From: JAKLFA01 sp964450385
GTDB lineage: Bacteria > Omnitrophota > Gorgyraeia > Zapsychrales > JANLHA01
Length of the DNA stretch: 64,000 bases
Direction of reading: 5' to 3'
Assembly (NCBI GenBank): GCA_964450385.1
Contig: CAYVEC010000005.1
Location: 1-64,000, forward strand
In this document: piece by piece, positions 1 to 6,643 of the stretch
Layout of the letters: every line of letters begins with the position of its first letter
How positions within the stretch are numbered: the first letter of the stretch is position 1
Translations under genes and position numbers: made by a program
Notes under the pieces: model-generated
The model's database searches: none
What the model saw: only the letters and a program-made list of their open reading frames with translations
What the model was told of the DNA's origin: nothing

Positions 1-18
1 AGTTTAGCCCAGGAAACT

Positions 19-360
19 CTACGCGTAAATGGCTTTAATTATTGGGGTGGGGTCAAAACACTGTAGACCCTTATTACCACCCGGAGTTTCGAAGCAAATC
101 GTTGAATCCAAATCAATAGCTTGATCTTCCAGCGTTTTAAACCCATTCCCCTCCTTTTTATTATCAATGTCAACAACTGTACATCCAGAAACTTTACCGG
201 TTGCAAGCCCAATTCCAGTATGCGAAACCTTAAATAATTCTTTTAGTTTTTCTGGATCATCTGTGGCTAAGTTCTGCCAGCCTTTTATTGCTGGAATTTT
301 CCCATTCACTGGAAAAACCTTCCACCCCAATTGTCCATATTTGATTGCTTGATCTATCAT
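19..360 (-). pseudogene. Truncated bifunctional primase-polymerase (prim-pol) domain protein
   Basis: Encodes 113 residues resembling the N-terminal half of the prim-pol (archaeo-eukaryotic primase) domain found in plasmid and phage replication proteins. Seen: an early basic/aromatic segment (GWKVFPVNGK), a GIGLATG stretch and the VVDIDN motif near residue 68, which supplies two acidic residues typical of the catalytic site. The reading frame stops soon after the TPGG segment, where family members continue through the rest of the primase domain and often into a helicase, so this is probably a broken remnant. An AAAGGAGG ribosome site lies at 369-376 (minus strand). It sits directly downstream of the tmRNA 3' end, a favoured integration site, and is AT-richer than its surroundings. 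Mobile origin is inferred. Confidence 0.7.
49..70. repeat. Short inverted repeat (GGGTC...GACCC) inside the prim-pol frame
   Basis: GGGTC at 50-54 and GACCC at 66-70 flank an 11-base spacer, immediately after the point where the prim-pol similarity fades. It could be the end of an inserted small element or a simple hairpin. The sequence to the left is cut by the window, so it cannot be resolved here. Confidence 0.3.
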
Positions 361-409
361 AAACTAAACCTCCTTTTAATTTTCAAACTTATCTAAGAGA
401 GAAAATCTA

Positions 410-450
410 TCAACGTTTTATCAACACTCGTCAACATTTTTCAACATTCC
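410..450. repeat. Four iteron-like TCAAC repeats spaced 10-11 bp
   Basis: TCAAC begins at 410, 421, 431 and 441; on the minus strand these read GTTGA. The near-helical spacing puts all copies on one face of the DNA. They lie between the prim-pol ribosome site and the tmRNA terminator. A weak promoter-like pair (TTGACG, 17 bp, GATAGA, minus strand) falls within them. Such arrays are typical of replication-initiator or repressor binding sites on mobile elements; that role is inferred. Confidence 0.5.
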
Positions 451-456
451 ACACAT

Positions 457-498
457 AAAAAAAGCCCCTGCAAGTGGATATCCCACTTACAAGGGCTT
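457..498 (-). terminator. Rho-independent terminator of the tmRNA gene
   Basis: On the minus strand a 16-bp stem (arms 483-498 and 462-477, with two G-U pairs) closes a 5-base loop and is followed by seven T residues (457-463). It lies 48 bp past the tmRNA 3' end, in the right orientation to terminate ssrA. Confidence 0.85.
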
Positions 499-545
499 CT
501 TCTAACTTATTGAAATTATTAGATTTTAATGAATTATGGTTAAAA

Positions 546-940
546 TGGTGGAGGTGCCGGGAATCGAACCCGGGTCCTCATATTGCCCAGTAAGAGCCTC
601 TACGCGCGTAGCGCATCTTTACCTCTCACCTGCGCATCCCCGATGAGCAGGGTCTGACACAGGCCAGCTCCTGAAATTTCGCCTCCCGCGCCGGAGCAGT
701 GCGGAACGCTATCCTGCTTGCGTCCTTTTTTAGGGCCACAGGCCGTCCCCAAAAAAGGGCTTAGCCTAATGTTTTAAGCTAAGACTGGAGCGCCCGCGAA
801 GATCGGGTTAACGATCTCGTTGGCTTTAGCGATTACGTCTTCGCCATTTGTTTTTTGCCCGGATGATTTACGAGGCCAACCAGGCATCCTCGGCGCGCCA
901 CTCAGACCGCCACAATACAAGTCGAGACCACATCACCCCC
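546..940 (-). ncRNA. ssrA: Transfer-messenger RNA (tmRNA)
   Basis: tmRNA rescues ribosomes stalled on broken mRNAs and adds a degradation tag. The 5' end (GGGGGTG at 940-934) pairs over seven bases with the 3' acceptor strand CACCTCC, with a G3-U pair, the known alanyl-tRNA synthetase identity element. The 3' end has a tRNA T-arm (GGTTCGAATC-like) and an encoded CCA (548-546). Length is 395 nt, usual for the family. The tag frame ends at a TAA at 776-774; a likely resume codon is GCT at 830-828, preceded by TAATC, giving the 18-residue tag AKANEIVNPIFAGAPVLA. The resume codon is inferred; the stop is firm. The gene has its own promoter (989-1017) and terminator (457-498), and smpB lies just upstream. 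Confidence 0.95.
774..830 (-). other. Predicted tmRNA proteolysis-tag reading frame
   Basis: Eighteen codons plus TAA within ssrA. The start is chosen because GTAATC-GCT resembles the E. coli context GTAGTC-GCA; an in-frame GGC at 845-843 is an alternative start. The C-terminus reads APVLA rather than the common ALAA/LAA, so the degron seen by ClpXP or other proteases would end Val-Leu-Ala. Confidence 0.55.
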
Positions 941-956
941 ACATAGAAAAGAACGA

Positions 957-977
957 CCATCTGCCCACGGCAGATGG
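957..977. repeat. Perfect 9-bp palindrome in the ssrA leader
   Basis: Arms 957-965 and 969-977 are perfectly complementary around a 3-base loop, with core CTGCC-CAC-GGCAG. It lies between the ssrA promoter and the mature tmRNA 5' end, so it would form a hairpin in the precursor. Its core resembles the two palindromes inserted in the tRNA-Leu remnant at 2953 and 3011. Confidence 0.7.
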
Positions 978-988
978 GATACGCGTCA

Positions 989-1017
989 ATTATAAACGAT
1001 TGTCCGGCAATATGCAA
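989..1017 (-). promoter_or_regulatory. Sigma70-type promoter of ssrA
   Basis: Minus strand TTGCAT (1017-1012), 17-bp spacer, TATAAT (994-989). The predicted start is near 982, about 42 nt before the mature tmRNA 5' end. It is in the gap between smpB and ssrA, so ssrA can be transcribed independently. Confidence 0.75.
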
Positions 1018-1030
1018 ATACGGCCCCGGC

Positions 1031-1480
1031 CTACGCCCGGGCCTTCACGGCGCGCTTAAGGTCGCGTTTGACATCCCGGTCCTTGATATCCGCGCGTTTA
1101 TCGTACAGCTTCTTGCCCCGGGCCAGAGCGAGTTCGACCTTAAGAAGACCGCGCTTCGTAAAATACAGTTTGGTGGGCACGAGGATCTCGCTCCGCTCGC
1201 GGATCCGGTTGTCGATCCGGGTAATCTCCCGGCGGTGCAGCAGAAGTTTCCGCGGGCGGTCCGGCTCGGTATTCAGATAACTAGCCTCTTTGTAGGGATT
1301 GATAAAGAGGTTATACAATCTGATCTCCCCGTCATCGACCCGGGCATAACTGCCTTTAAAATTGACAAACCCCGCCCGCACCGACTTGATCTCGGCACCG
1401 GTGAGCACGATTCCGCATTCCCATGTATCAAGTAGGAAAAAATTCCGGAACGCCTTTTGATTCGTCGCGACGGGTTTCAT
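1031..1480 (-). CDS. smpB: SsrA-binding protein SmpB
   Basis: SmpB binds the tRNA-like domain of tmRNA and delivers it to stalled ribosomes. The 149-residue product has the expected length and hallmarks: ATNQKAFRNFF near the start, the ETGIVL-like segment (ECGIVLTGAEIKSVR), the LHRREI stretch, and a basic C-terminal tail (KKLYDKRADIKDRDVKRDL) that mimics an mRNA in the A-site. A TGAGGT ribosome site precedes the ATG. It lies between the AEC transporter gene upstream (3-bp gap) and ssrA downstream, so tmRNA and its partner are neighbours. Confidence 0.97.
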   Translation of the reverse strand: MKPVATNQKAFRNFFLLDTWECGIVLTGAEIKSVRAGFVNFKGSYARVDDGEIRLYNLFINPYKEASYLNTEPDRPRKLLLHRREITRIDNRIRERSEILVPTKLYFTKRGLLKVELALARGKKLYDKRADIKDRDVKRDLKRAVKARA

Positions 1481-1483
1481 GAT

Positions 1484-2440
1484 TTACCTCAGGCTGTACA
1501 AATATATATACCAGGCCAAAAATAATGGCATCGTGACCACGCTAACGAGGTGCGTCACCAAGATCCCGCTGTTAATAAAATCCCTCTGCGTATTAAAGAG
1601 CATCCCGAGCAGCGACAGGGACGTCGCCGACGGCACGCAGGCCTGCAAGATAATAAAGTACCCGAGGAGAAAATCCAGGCGCAGGGCCTCGACCACGCCC
1701 AGGGCGATGAGTGGGAGCAGGATGAGCTTCGCCATGACGAGCCACCCGAGGTCACGCACCAACAGGTGCTCCATCCTCAGGCGCGCCAGAGACCCGCCCA
1801 CCACCAGCATCGCCACCGGCAGGACACAGCCGCCGAAGAGCTCGATCGGCCTCAGCAGGACCGCCGGGATCCAGCGATTGATCCCAAAAAAGACCACGAC
1901 GAGGGCCGTCAGGGTCGTCAAAAAAGGCGGGGTCAGGACCCGCTTCAACGACATCCCCTTGATCTCCTGACTCGTGACGAGCCACGATCCCAGGGACCAC
2001 AGGCTCGCATCAAATCCCATGATAAAGAGGAACAAATACACAAAGAGCGTCTCCTGATCCGCCGGGGCGAACAGGACCGTGATCATAAGAAGCGGAATAT
2101 AGCCGCCGTTCGAGAACGCGGATAAGGCCAAAAAATGCCGCCGCCACCCGCACCCGCGGTTAAAAATCAGGACAACCCGCGCGACCGCCATGCCGCCGGC
2201 CACGAGCGTCAAACACAAGAGCGGAAAGAACCACCAGTTCGGAAAGCGCTCAAAATCAAACCGGGTCGTGAGCTGAAAAAAGATCAGACATGGCAACAGG
2301 AATTTCACAAGAAGGGCGTTCAGGCGGTCAAGGACATGCGTGTCCATAAACCCCCGCCTCACGAGGACAAACCCAGCCGCGCCCATGACCAGGATCTGGA
2401 TCGCCGCCGAAAAGGTTGTGATCATTGTGTTGAGAAACAT
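1484..2440 (-). CDS. AEC-family transporter (auxin efflux carrier / malate permease type)
   Basis: A 318-residue integral membrane protein, hydrophobic along most of its length, matching the AEC family with two five-helix halves. Seen: an N-terminal helix (AAIQILVMGAAGFVLVRRG), the LNALLVKFLLPCLIFF segment typical of helix 2, and a C-terminal ACVPSATSLSLL segment matching the family's second-half motif. The substrate cannot be told; family members move organic acids or related compounds. I start at the ATG at 2440 because the longer frame has a low-complexity, non-membrane N-terminus and a promoter (2451-2479) lies just upstream. That leaves a leader of only a few bases and no Shine-Dalgarno site, so translation is probably leaderless. 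Confidence 0.85.
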   Translation of the reverse strand: MFLNTMITTFSAAIQILVMGAAGFVLVRRGFMDTHVLDRLNALLVKFLLPCLIFFQLTTRFDFERFPNWWFFPLLCLTLVAGGMAVARVVLIFNRGCGWRRHFLALSAFSNGGYIPLLMITVLFAPADQETLFVYLFLFIMGFDASLWSLGSWLVTSQEIKGMSLKRVLTPPFLTTLTALVVVFFGINRWIPAVLLRPIELFGGCVLPVAMLVVGGSLARLRMEHLLVRDLGWLVMAKLILLPLIALGVVEALRLDFLLGYFIILQACVPSATSLSLLGMLFNTQRDFINSGILVTHLVSVVTMPLFLAWYIYLYSLR

Positions 2441-2450
2441 GGCAACCCGG

Positions 2451-2479
2451 ATTATAGCAGGCGGCTCCTGCCCCGGCAA
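2451..2479 (-). promoter_or_regulatory. Promoter of the AEC transporter-smpB unit
   Basis: TTGCCG (2479-2474), 17-bp spacer, TATAAT (2456-2451) on the minus strand. The -10 box ends 10 bp before the ATG at 2440. Confidence 0.7.
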
Positions 2480-2520
2480 TCCCTTTTCTCCCCGCCCACC
2501 GCCACAACCTGCATCGCTCC

Positions 2521-2549
2521 TTGACAACCCTTCCTTTTATAACTATACT
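2521..2549 (+). promoter_or_regulatory. Consensus promoter of the tRNA-Leu locus
   Basis: TTGACA (2521-2526), 17-bp spacer, TATACT (2544-2549). The predicted start near 2556 leaves a 268-nt leader, made mostly of the 99-bp repeats, before the mature tRNA-Leu. Confidence 0.8.
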
Positions 2550-2585
2550 GCGGGTTATAAAAATCGTTCGTGACGCTTTAGCGAC

Positions 2586-2835
2586 ACGAGGAACCAAGAC
2601 GGTTCTTGATCTTTTGACATATATTGCCGAAGTGGTGCTATGGCACTTTCCTCTCTCCTTCTTCCAGAGAGGTGCCATTCCACCACGAGGAACCAGGACT
2701 GTTCTTGATCTTTTGACATATATTGCCGAAGTGGTGCTATGGCACTTTCCTCTCTCCTTCTTCCAGAGAGGTGCCATTCCACCACGAGGAACCAGGACGG
2801 TTCTTGATCTTTTGACATATATTGCCGAAGTGGTG
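2586..2835 (+). repeat. 99-bp tandem repeats that copy the 5' end of tRNA-Leu
   Basis: Two full copies (2586-2684, 2685-2783) and a partial third (2784-2835) that runs into the tRNA. The period is exactly 99 bp, shown by GTTCTTGATC at 2602, 2701 and 2800. Each copy carries GCCGAAGTGGTG (2626, 2725, and 2824 in the real tRNA), the first 12 nt of tRNA-Leu. In the two full copies the tRNA body is replaced by a long hairpin; in copy 1 GTGGTG (2632), ATGGCAC (2640) and CTCTCT (2651) pair with AGAGAG (2666), GTGCCAT (2672) and CACCAC (2681). A second small hairpin, GAACC-GGTTC, follows. Because 99 is divisible by three, long open frames run through both strands; I do not regard them as genes. Confidence 0.9.
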
Positions 2836-2906
2836 AAATTGGTAGACACGCACGTTTCAGGGGCGTGTGGCCTCAGGCCATGTGGGTTCGAGTCCCACCT
2901 TCGGCA
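2824..2906 (+). tRNA. tRNA-Leu (anticodon CAG)
   Basis: 83 nt with a perfect acceptor stem (GCCGAAG / CTTCGGC), discriminator A, a D-arm of the leucine type, the anticodon loop TTCAGGG giving CAG, a long variable arm (GGCC-TCA-GGCC) and a T-arm GTGGG/CCCAC around TTCGAGT. CCA is not encoded; the sequence continues TTAAAT. It is preceded by 99-bp repeats that copy its first 12 nt and followed by a broken second copy of its 3' part. Confidence 0.97.
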
Positions 2907-2952
2907 TTAAATAATTCATATGAAAAGGGTGCCACGCATACATGTACGCACG

Positions 2953-2972
2953 CCTGCCTAACGGCAGGCAGG
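2953..2972. repeat. 20-bp palindromic insertion 1
   Basis: CCTGCC-TAAC-GGCAGG plus CAGG, inserted between ACGCACG and TTTCAGG of the tRNA-Leu copy. The insertion boundaries are exact by comparison with the intact tRNA at 2824. It resembles the insertion at 3011. Confidence 0.8.
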
Positions 2973-3010
2973 TTTCAGGGGCGTGTGGCCTCAGGCCAGG
3001 TGGGTTCGAG

Positions 3011-3030
3011 GCTGCCTAGCGGCGGCCGAG
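3011..3030. repeat. 20-bp palindromic insertion 2
   Basis: Core CTGCC-TAGC-GGCGG, inserted in the T-loop between TTCGAG and TCCCACC; the last three bases of the insert (GAG) repeat the flank. It has the same length and central pattern as the insertion at 2953, with about six base differences. Confidence 0.75.
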
Positions 3031-3128
3031 TCCCACCTTCGGCATTAAATATTCCCCATCCATTTGATAATGCGATGAGACAACACGCCCGCCTAAATAA
3101 AGATTAAACGAGACAAAAGGATATCACG

Positions 3129-4547
3129 ATGAGCCAACGCCTAATCGTCATCGGAGCCGGACCCGGAGGATACGCCGCTGCCTTTGCCGCAGCTGACGCG
3201 GGGATCCCGGTGACCCTGATCGACCAGGATCCGGCGCTCGGCGGGGTCTGCCTCAACCGCGGCTGTATCCCTTCAAAGGCCCTCCTCCATCTCGCGAAGA
3301 TCATCACGGACGCACGCGAGGCCGCAGCCCTCGGTGTCGCCTTTGGCACTCCAGAGATCGACCTCGACAAGATCCGCGCCTTTAAACAGGGTGTCGTGAC
3401 CCGGCTGACGAGCGGGCTCGCCCAACTCGCGCGGCAACGCAAGGTCGAGATCATCCAGGGCAGGGCGTCTTTCCTCACCCCGCGCCTCGTCGCGGTCTTT
3501 AAGCCCGACGGCGGGCATCTCGAAATAGAATTTGATACCGCGATCCTCGCCACCGGGTCGCTCCCGGTCGGACTGCCCTTTGCCCCGGCCGCTCCCGGGA
3601 TCTGGGACTCAACCGCGGCCCTTGACCTCCCCTGTATCCCGAAGCGCCTTCTCGTGGTCGGCGGCGGATACATCGGCATGGAACTCGCAACGGTCTACCA
3701 GGCCTTGGGCAGCGCGATCACGGTCGTTGAGATGACGCCGACCCTTCTTCCCGGCGCGGACCGGGACCTGGTGGTGACCCTGCAGAAACGGGCCCGGGGC
3801 CTGTTTCAAGATATCAAATTAAGCACCCGCGTCACCTCGATCACCGAGGCGGACAACGGTTTTCGTGTCACCTTTGAGAATGCCCAGGGCGAGACCGGAG
3901 CCGAAGAATTCGATCACATCCTCGTCGCGGTCGGAAGAAAAAACGTCTTTGACGGCCTCGGCCTCGTGAATACCGGGGTCACCCTCACGGACGACAAAAA
4001 GTTCATCCGTGTCGACGCGCGCGGCCGCACAACAGATCCGAATATCTACGCGATCGGCGACATCGCCGGTCAGCCGATGCTCGCGCATAAGGCCACGGCC
4101 GACGCCCGGGCCGCGGTGGATGCGATCCGCGGCGTGACGGATTCCGGTCACCCGAAAACCATACCGGCCGTTGTCTTTACCGATCCCGAGATCGCCTGGT
4201 GCGGGCTCACCGAGAACGAGGCCAAGGAAAAAGGCCTCGCGGTCACCGTCTCCAAATTCCCCTGGGCGGCCTCAGGCCGCGCGGCCACGCTCAACCGTGC
4301 CGACGGGGTGACGAAGATCATCGCGGACACCGCGACCGGACGCGTCCTCGGCGTCGCGATCGCCGGCCCCGGCGCCGGAGAGCTCATCGCCGAAGGCGTG
4401 CTCGCGGTCGAAAGCGGGGTCAAGGCCGAAAGCCTCGCGGCGGCAGTCCATCCGCACCCGACCCTCTCCGAGACGCTCATGGAGGCAGCAGAAGGCGTCA
4501 TCGGCCAATCGCTACATTTTTACCGACCGGTCCATAACAAGAAATAA
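3129..4547 (+). CDS. lpdA: Dihydrolipoyl dehydrogenase (E3)
   Basis: FAD-dependent enzyme that reoxidises dihydrolipoamide with NAD+ in 2-oxoacid dehydrogenase complexes or the glycine cleavage system. The 472-residue length is normal. Seen: the FAD-binding GAGPGG at 9-14, the redox disulfide GGVCLNRGCIPSK (Cys41, Cys46), the NAD-binding VGGGYIGMEL around 180, an AIGDI segment near 310, and the C-terminal HPHPTLSE holding the catalytic His-Glu pair. AAAGGA lies 8-13 bp before the ATG. It stands alone on the plus strand, without E1/E2 or lipoate genes nearby, so its partner complex cannot be told. It converges on the DUF192 gene. Confidence 0.95.
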   Translation: MSQRLIVIGAGPGGYAAAFAAADAGIPVTLIDQDPALGGVCLNRGCIPSKALLHLAKIITDAREAAALGVAFGTPEIDLDKIRAFKQGVVTRLTSGLAQLARQRKVEIIQGRASFLTPRLVAVFKPDGGHLEIEFDTAILATGSLPVGLPFAPAAPGIWDSTAALDLPCIPKRLLVVGGGYIGMELATVYQALGSAITVVEMTPTLLPGADRDLVVTLQKRARGLFQDIKLSTRVTSITEADNGFRVTFENAQGETGAEEFDHILVAVGRKNVFDGLGLVNTGVTLTDDKKFIRVDARGRTTDPNIYAIGDIAGQPMLAHKATADARAAVDAIRGVTDSGHPKTIPAVVFTDPEIAWCGLTENEAKEKGLAVTVSKFPWAASGRAATLNRADGVTKIIADTATGRVLGVAIAGPGAGELIAEGVLAVESGVKAESLAAAVHPHPTLSETLMEAAEGVIGQSLHFYRPVHNKK

Positions 4548-4562
4548 ACTGTTTTTTGCGGG

Positions 4563-5117
4563 TTACTTCACAGACGAGCCGCAGGTCCGACAGGCCTCCG
4601 CGCGCCATTCAAGGGTGTCGCCGACCATGAGCCCCATCTGACGCGCGAGGCCTCCGTTGATCTCCAAGACATACTTGGCCGGGACATCACGATTATAGAT
4701 GGGGCAAGGGTTTTTTCGGCACGGCGGTGCCGCGTGTTCAATAAAAACGATCTGCAGATGCCGATTTAACCAGATGATATCGAGCGGTATTTTGGTGTGT
4801 TTCATCCAGAACGGCGCGAGGCCTTCCTCCTCAAACACAAAGAACATCCCGCGGTCCAGGGCCATTTTCCGGCGGAACATGAGCCCCCTCTGCTGACGGG
4901 CCGGGGTATCGGCAATCTCGACCACAAAACAATGCTGTTTAAAACACACCTGCCCGGTCTCGGACGCCCCGGATGCCGCGCCGGCGTTCGAACAAAAAAT
5001 CATAAAAAAAAGAACGCCAAGGATCCGCCCCCGCGCGATCGCCGATGCCGCGCGGCTCTGCCATCCGGGTCGTAACCCCTCAGCCCTGACCTTTGTTCCC
5101 TGTCGCTGCCTGATCAT
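4563..5117 (-). CDS. Secreted DUF192 family protein
   Basis: A 184-residue protein with a basic N-terminus, a hydrophobic export segment (RILGVLFFMIFCSNAGA, about residues 31-47) and a DUF192 domain. Typical features are the ARQQRGLMFR stretch, GMFFVFEEEG, FWMKHTKIPLDIIWL and the closing YVLEINGG. DUF192 proteins are small, single-domain, mostly extracytoplasmic and without an established biochemical role. It is the last gene of a minus-strand group (periplasmic protein, pyrE, maf, M48 protease), 34 bp after the protease gene. The Cys in the export segment could be a lipid attachment site, but the surrounding sequence is a poor lipobox. Confidence 0.85.
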   Translation of the reverse strand: MIRQRQGTKVRAEGLRPGWQSRAASAIARGRILGVLFFMIFCSNAGAASGASETGQVCFKQHCFVVEIADTPARQQRGLMFRRKMALDRGMFFVFEEEGLAPFWMKHTKIPLDIIWLNRHLQIVFIEHAAPPCRKNPCPIYNRDVPAKYVLEINGGLARQMGLMVGDTLEWRAEACRTCGSSVK

Positions 5118-5151
5118 CCATGCCCCCTATCGCACATCAAGGCACCCGCGA

Positions 5152-6012
5152 TCAATACAGATCCTGCTCCTGGCCCGTCAATTTAATATAACTCTTAAAA
5201 TCCAATCCGCCCGAGATCTCACGATACGCCACCCCGATGCGCTCGCTGATGTACGGATGCGTCCGGGCATAGGCGATCTGCGACGGGGCCCGCCGCCGCT
5301 GTTCGGCCTGAAGGAGCTCAAGGACCTCGACCACGCCATTGGGGTCATACCCGGCCGCCTTCAGATATTTCACCGAGAGTTTGTCGGCCTGAAATTCATC
5401 CTGACGGGAATAGGCCAAGAACACCGTCTGATAGGCCGCGCCGACCCCCCGCGCCACCGCCGGTTGATTCGCGGCCACCGAGGCGAGCTGAAGCGCCATC
5501 ATGCCGTAGGCCGCCTGAAGCCGTTTTACTCCGTGCCGGGCCGTGATATGCCCGACCTCATGCGCGATCACCGCGGCCAAGGCGTCATCGCTCTTGATCT
5601 TATCCATAAGCCCGCGGAAGATATAGACATACCCGCCGGGCAGGCTCACCGCGTTCATCTCATCCTCGGCCAGGATCCGGATGCTGTAGACGAATTCCTT
5701 GCGGTCGCAGACCGCGACGATCCGGTCCAAGATCTCGTCGACCCGGGCCTGCTGTTCTGGATCCTCATCGCGCTCATAATGCTGCTCAAGCTGGCTCGCC
5801 ACATTCGCGCCCATCTGTTCTTCCTGCTCCGTTGTATAGATGAGGTCTTCCTGCTCGCCGGTGGCAAGATTAAATTCGGAATGGGTACAGCCGGAGGCAA
5901 GACAGGTGATGAGCCAGGCCGACGCCAAAATAGTCCGCGGAGACGCGGAAGAAATGCGGCTGAAGAACGCGGCACAACGATGATGACGCCTCAACGACTC
6001 AACAGATCTCAT
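5152..6012 (-). CDS. M48-family metalloprotease lipoprotein (BepA/LoiP-like)
   Basis: A 286-residue zinc peptidase predicted to be a periplasmic lipoprotein. An export segment ending in LASGC puts the lipidated cysteine at about residue 42. The zinc motif HEVGH lies at about 151-155, and the third ligand is probably the Glu in RQDEFQAD near 212. This resembles the outer-membrane-associated M48 proteases that clear misfolded or stalled outer membrane proteins; that role is inferred from the family. The ATG at 6012 is chosen because GAGGGCG sits just upstream and because longer forms would overlap maf and bury the signal sequence. It lies 25 bp after maf. Confidence 0.9.
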   Translation of the reverse strand: MRSVESLRRHHRCAAFFSRISSASPRTILASAWLITCLASGCTHSEFNLATGEQEDLIYTTEQEEQMGANVASQLEQHYERDEDPEQQARVDEILDRIVAVCDRKEFVYSIRILAEDEMNAVSLPGGYVYIFRGLMDKIKSDDALAAVIAHEVGHITARHGVKRLQAAYGMMALQLASVAANQPAVARGVGAAYQTVFLAYSRQDEFQADKLSVKYLKAAGYDPNGVVEVLELLQAEQRRRAPSQIAYARTHPYISERIGVAYREISGGLDFKSYIKLTGQEQDLY

Positions 6013-6037
6013 GATCACGCCCTCAACATGACCCCCG

Positions 6038-6610
6038 TTAAAACTCCACGCCGAATTCCTTGAGCATCTCGCGCAGCCGGGCCATCGGGAGCCCAATGAC
6101 ATTCGTATAGCACCCCTCGATCCGACGGATGAACGTGCCTCCCCGGCCCTCGATGTCAAACCCGCCCGCCTTATCGAGCGGCGAGATGTGGGCATGGTAC
6201 GCGTCCATCTCCGCCCGGGACAGCCGGTTCATGAAGACCCGCGTCCGCTCATAGCCGAGACGCGTCCGGCCTGTTGCCGCGTCGATCACCGCGACCCCGG
6301 TATAAACCCAGTGGGGTCTTTCGGCCATCCGCCGGAGGATCCGCCGCGCGTCGGCCAGGTCCCTCGGCTTGCCGATCAGATGCCCGTCCCCGTAGACCAC
6401 GGTGTCTGCGCCGATCACGATCCCGGTCTTGACCCGCCGAGCAACGTCACGGGCCTTGCGGAGCGCGTTCTGTTTGACAAGGTCCGCGCACCCTCGCCGG
6501 ATCTCGGAGATCTCCTCGACCCCGCTACGGACAACGCGGAAGGACAAACCTGCCATCTGCAATAATTTTTTTCGCTGGACCGAACCAGACGCAAGGATCA
6601 CTTTTTTCAT
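6038..6610 (-). CDS. maf: Maf-family nucleoside triphosphate pyrophosphatase
   Basis: Hydrolyses non-canonical or excess nucleoside triphosphates to monophosphates; members act on dTTP/UTP or modified nucleotides. The 190-residue product carries the N-terminal LASGSVQRKKLL phosphate-binding motif, GADTVV near residue 69, GKPRD, and KAGGFDIEGRGG near the C-terminus, all family hallmarks. It lies between pyrE and the M48 protease gene on the minus strand. The short name is used because the subfamily (YhdE or YceF type) cannot be fixed by eye. Confidence 0.93.
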   Translation of the reverse strand: MKKVILASGSVQRKKLLQMAGLSFRVVRSGVEEISEIRRGCADLVKQNALRKARDVARRVKTGIVIGADTVVYGDGHLIGKPRDLADARRILRRMAERPHWVYTGVAVIDAATGRTRLGYERTRVFMNRLSRAEMDAYHAHISPLDKAGGFDIEGRGGTFIRRIEGCYTNVIGLPMARLREMLKEFGVEF

Positions 6611-6643
6611 ACCGACCAGGGCCTCACCGGATATCGCGTTATA

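Larger units (their letters stand above)
2946..3044 (+). pseudogene. tRNA-Leu 3' remnant with two 20-bp palindrome insertions
   Basis: Copies the tRNA-Leu(CAG) sequence from just before the anticodon stem to the 3' end and on into the ATTAAAT flank. The acceptor 5' strand and D-arm are missing. Two 20-bp insertions (2953-2972 and 3011-3030) split the anticodon stem and the T-loop. Without them the segment would match the intact tRNA with about one base changed (T to G near the T-arm). It cannot fold as a tRNA. A duplicated tRNA 3' end is also what an integrative element leaves behind, so it may be an old attachment-site copy. Confidence 0.85.

Noticed and set aside
2586..2835. Possible CRISPR array
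   Set aside because: The 99-bp units are contiguous near-identical tandem copies without variable spacers, and there are no cas genes.
2328..2910. Overlapping open frames on both strands with internal peptide repeats
   Set aside because: They arise because the 99-bp DNA repeat has a length divisible by three. They run through a promoter and a tRNA and have no ribosome sites.
2946..3044. Second functional tRNA-Leu
   Set aside because: The 5' acceptor strand and D-arm are absent, and both anticodon stem and T-loop are interrupted.
5257..6063. 268-codon open frame on the plus strand
   Set aside because: Antisense to the M48 protease gene and overlapping maf; no family features.
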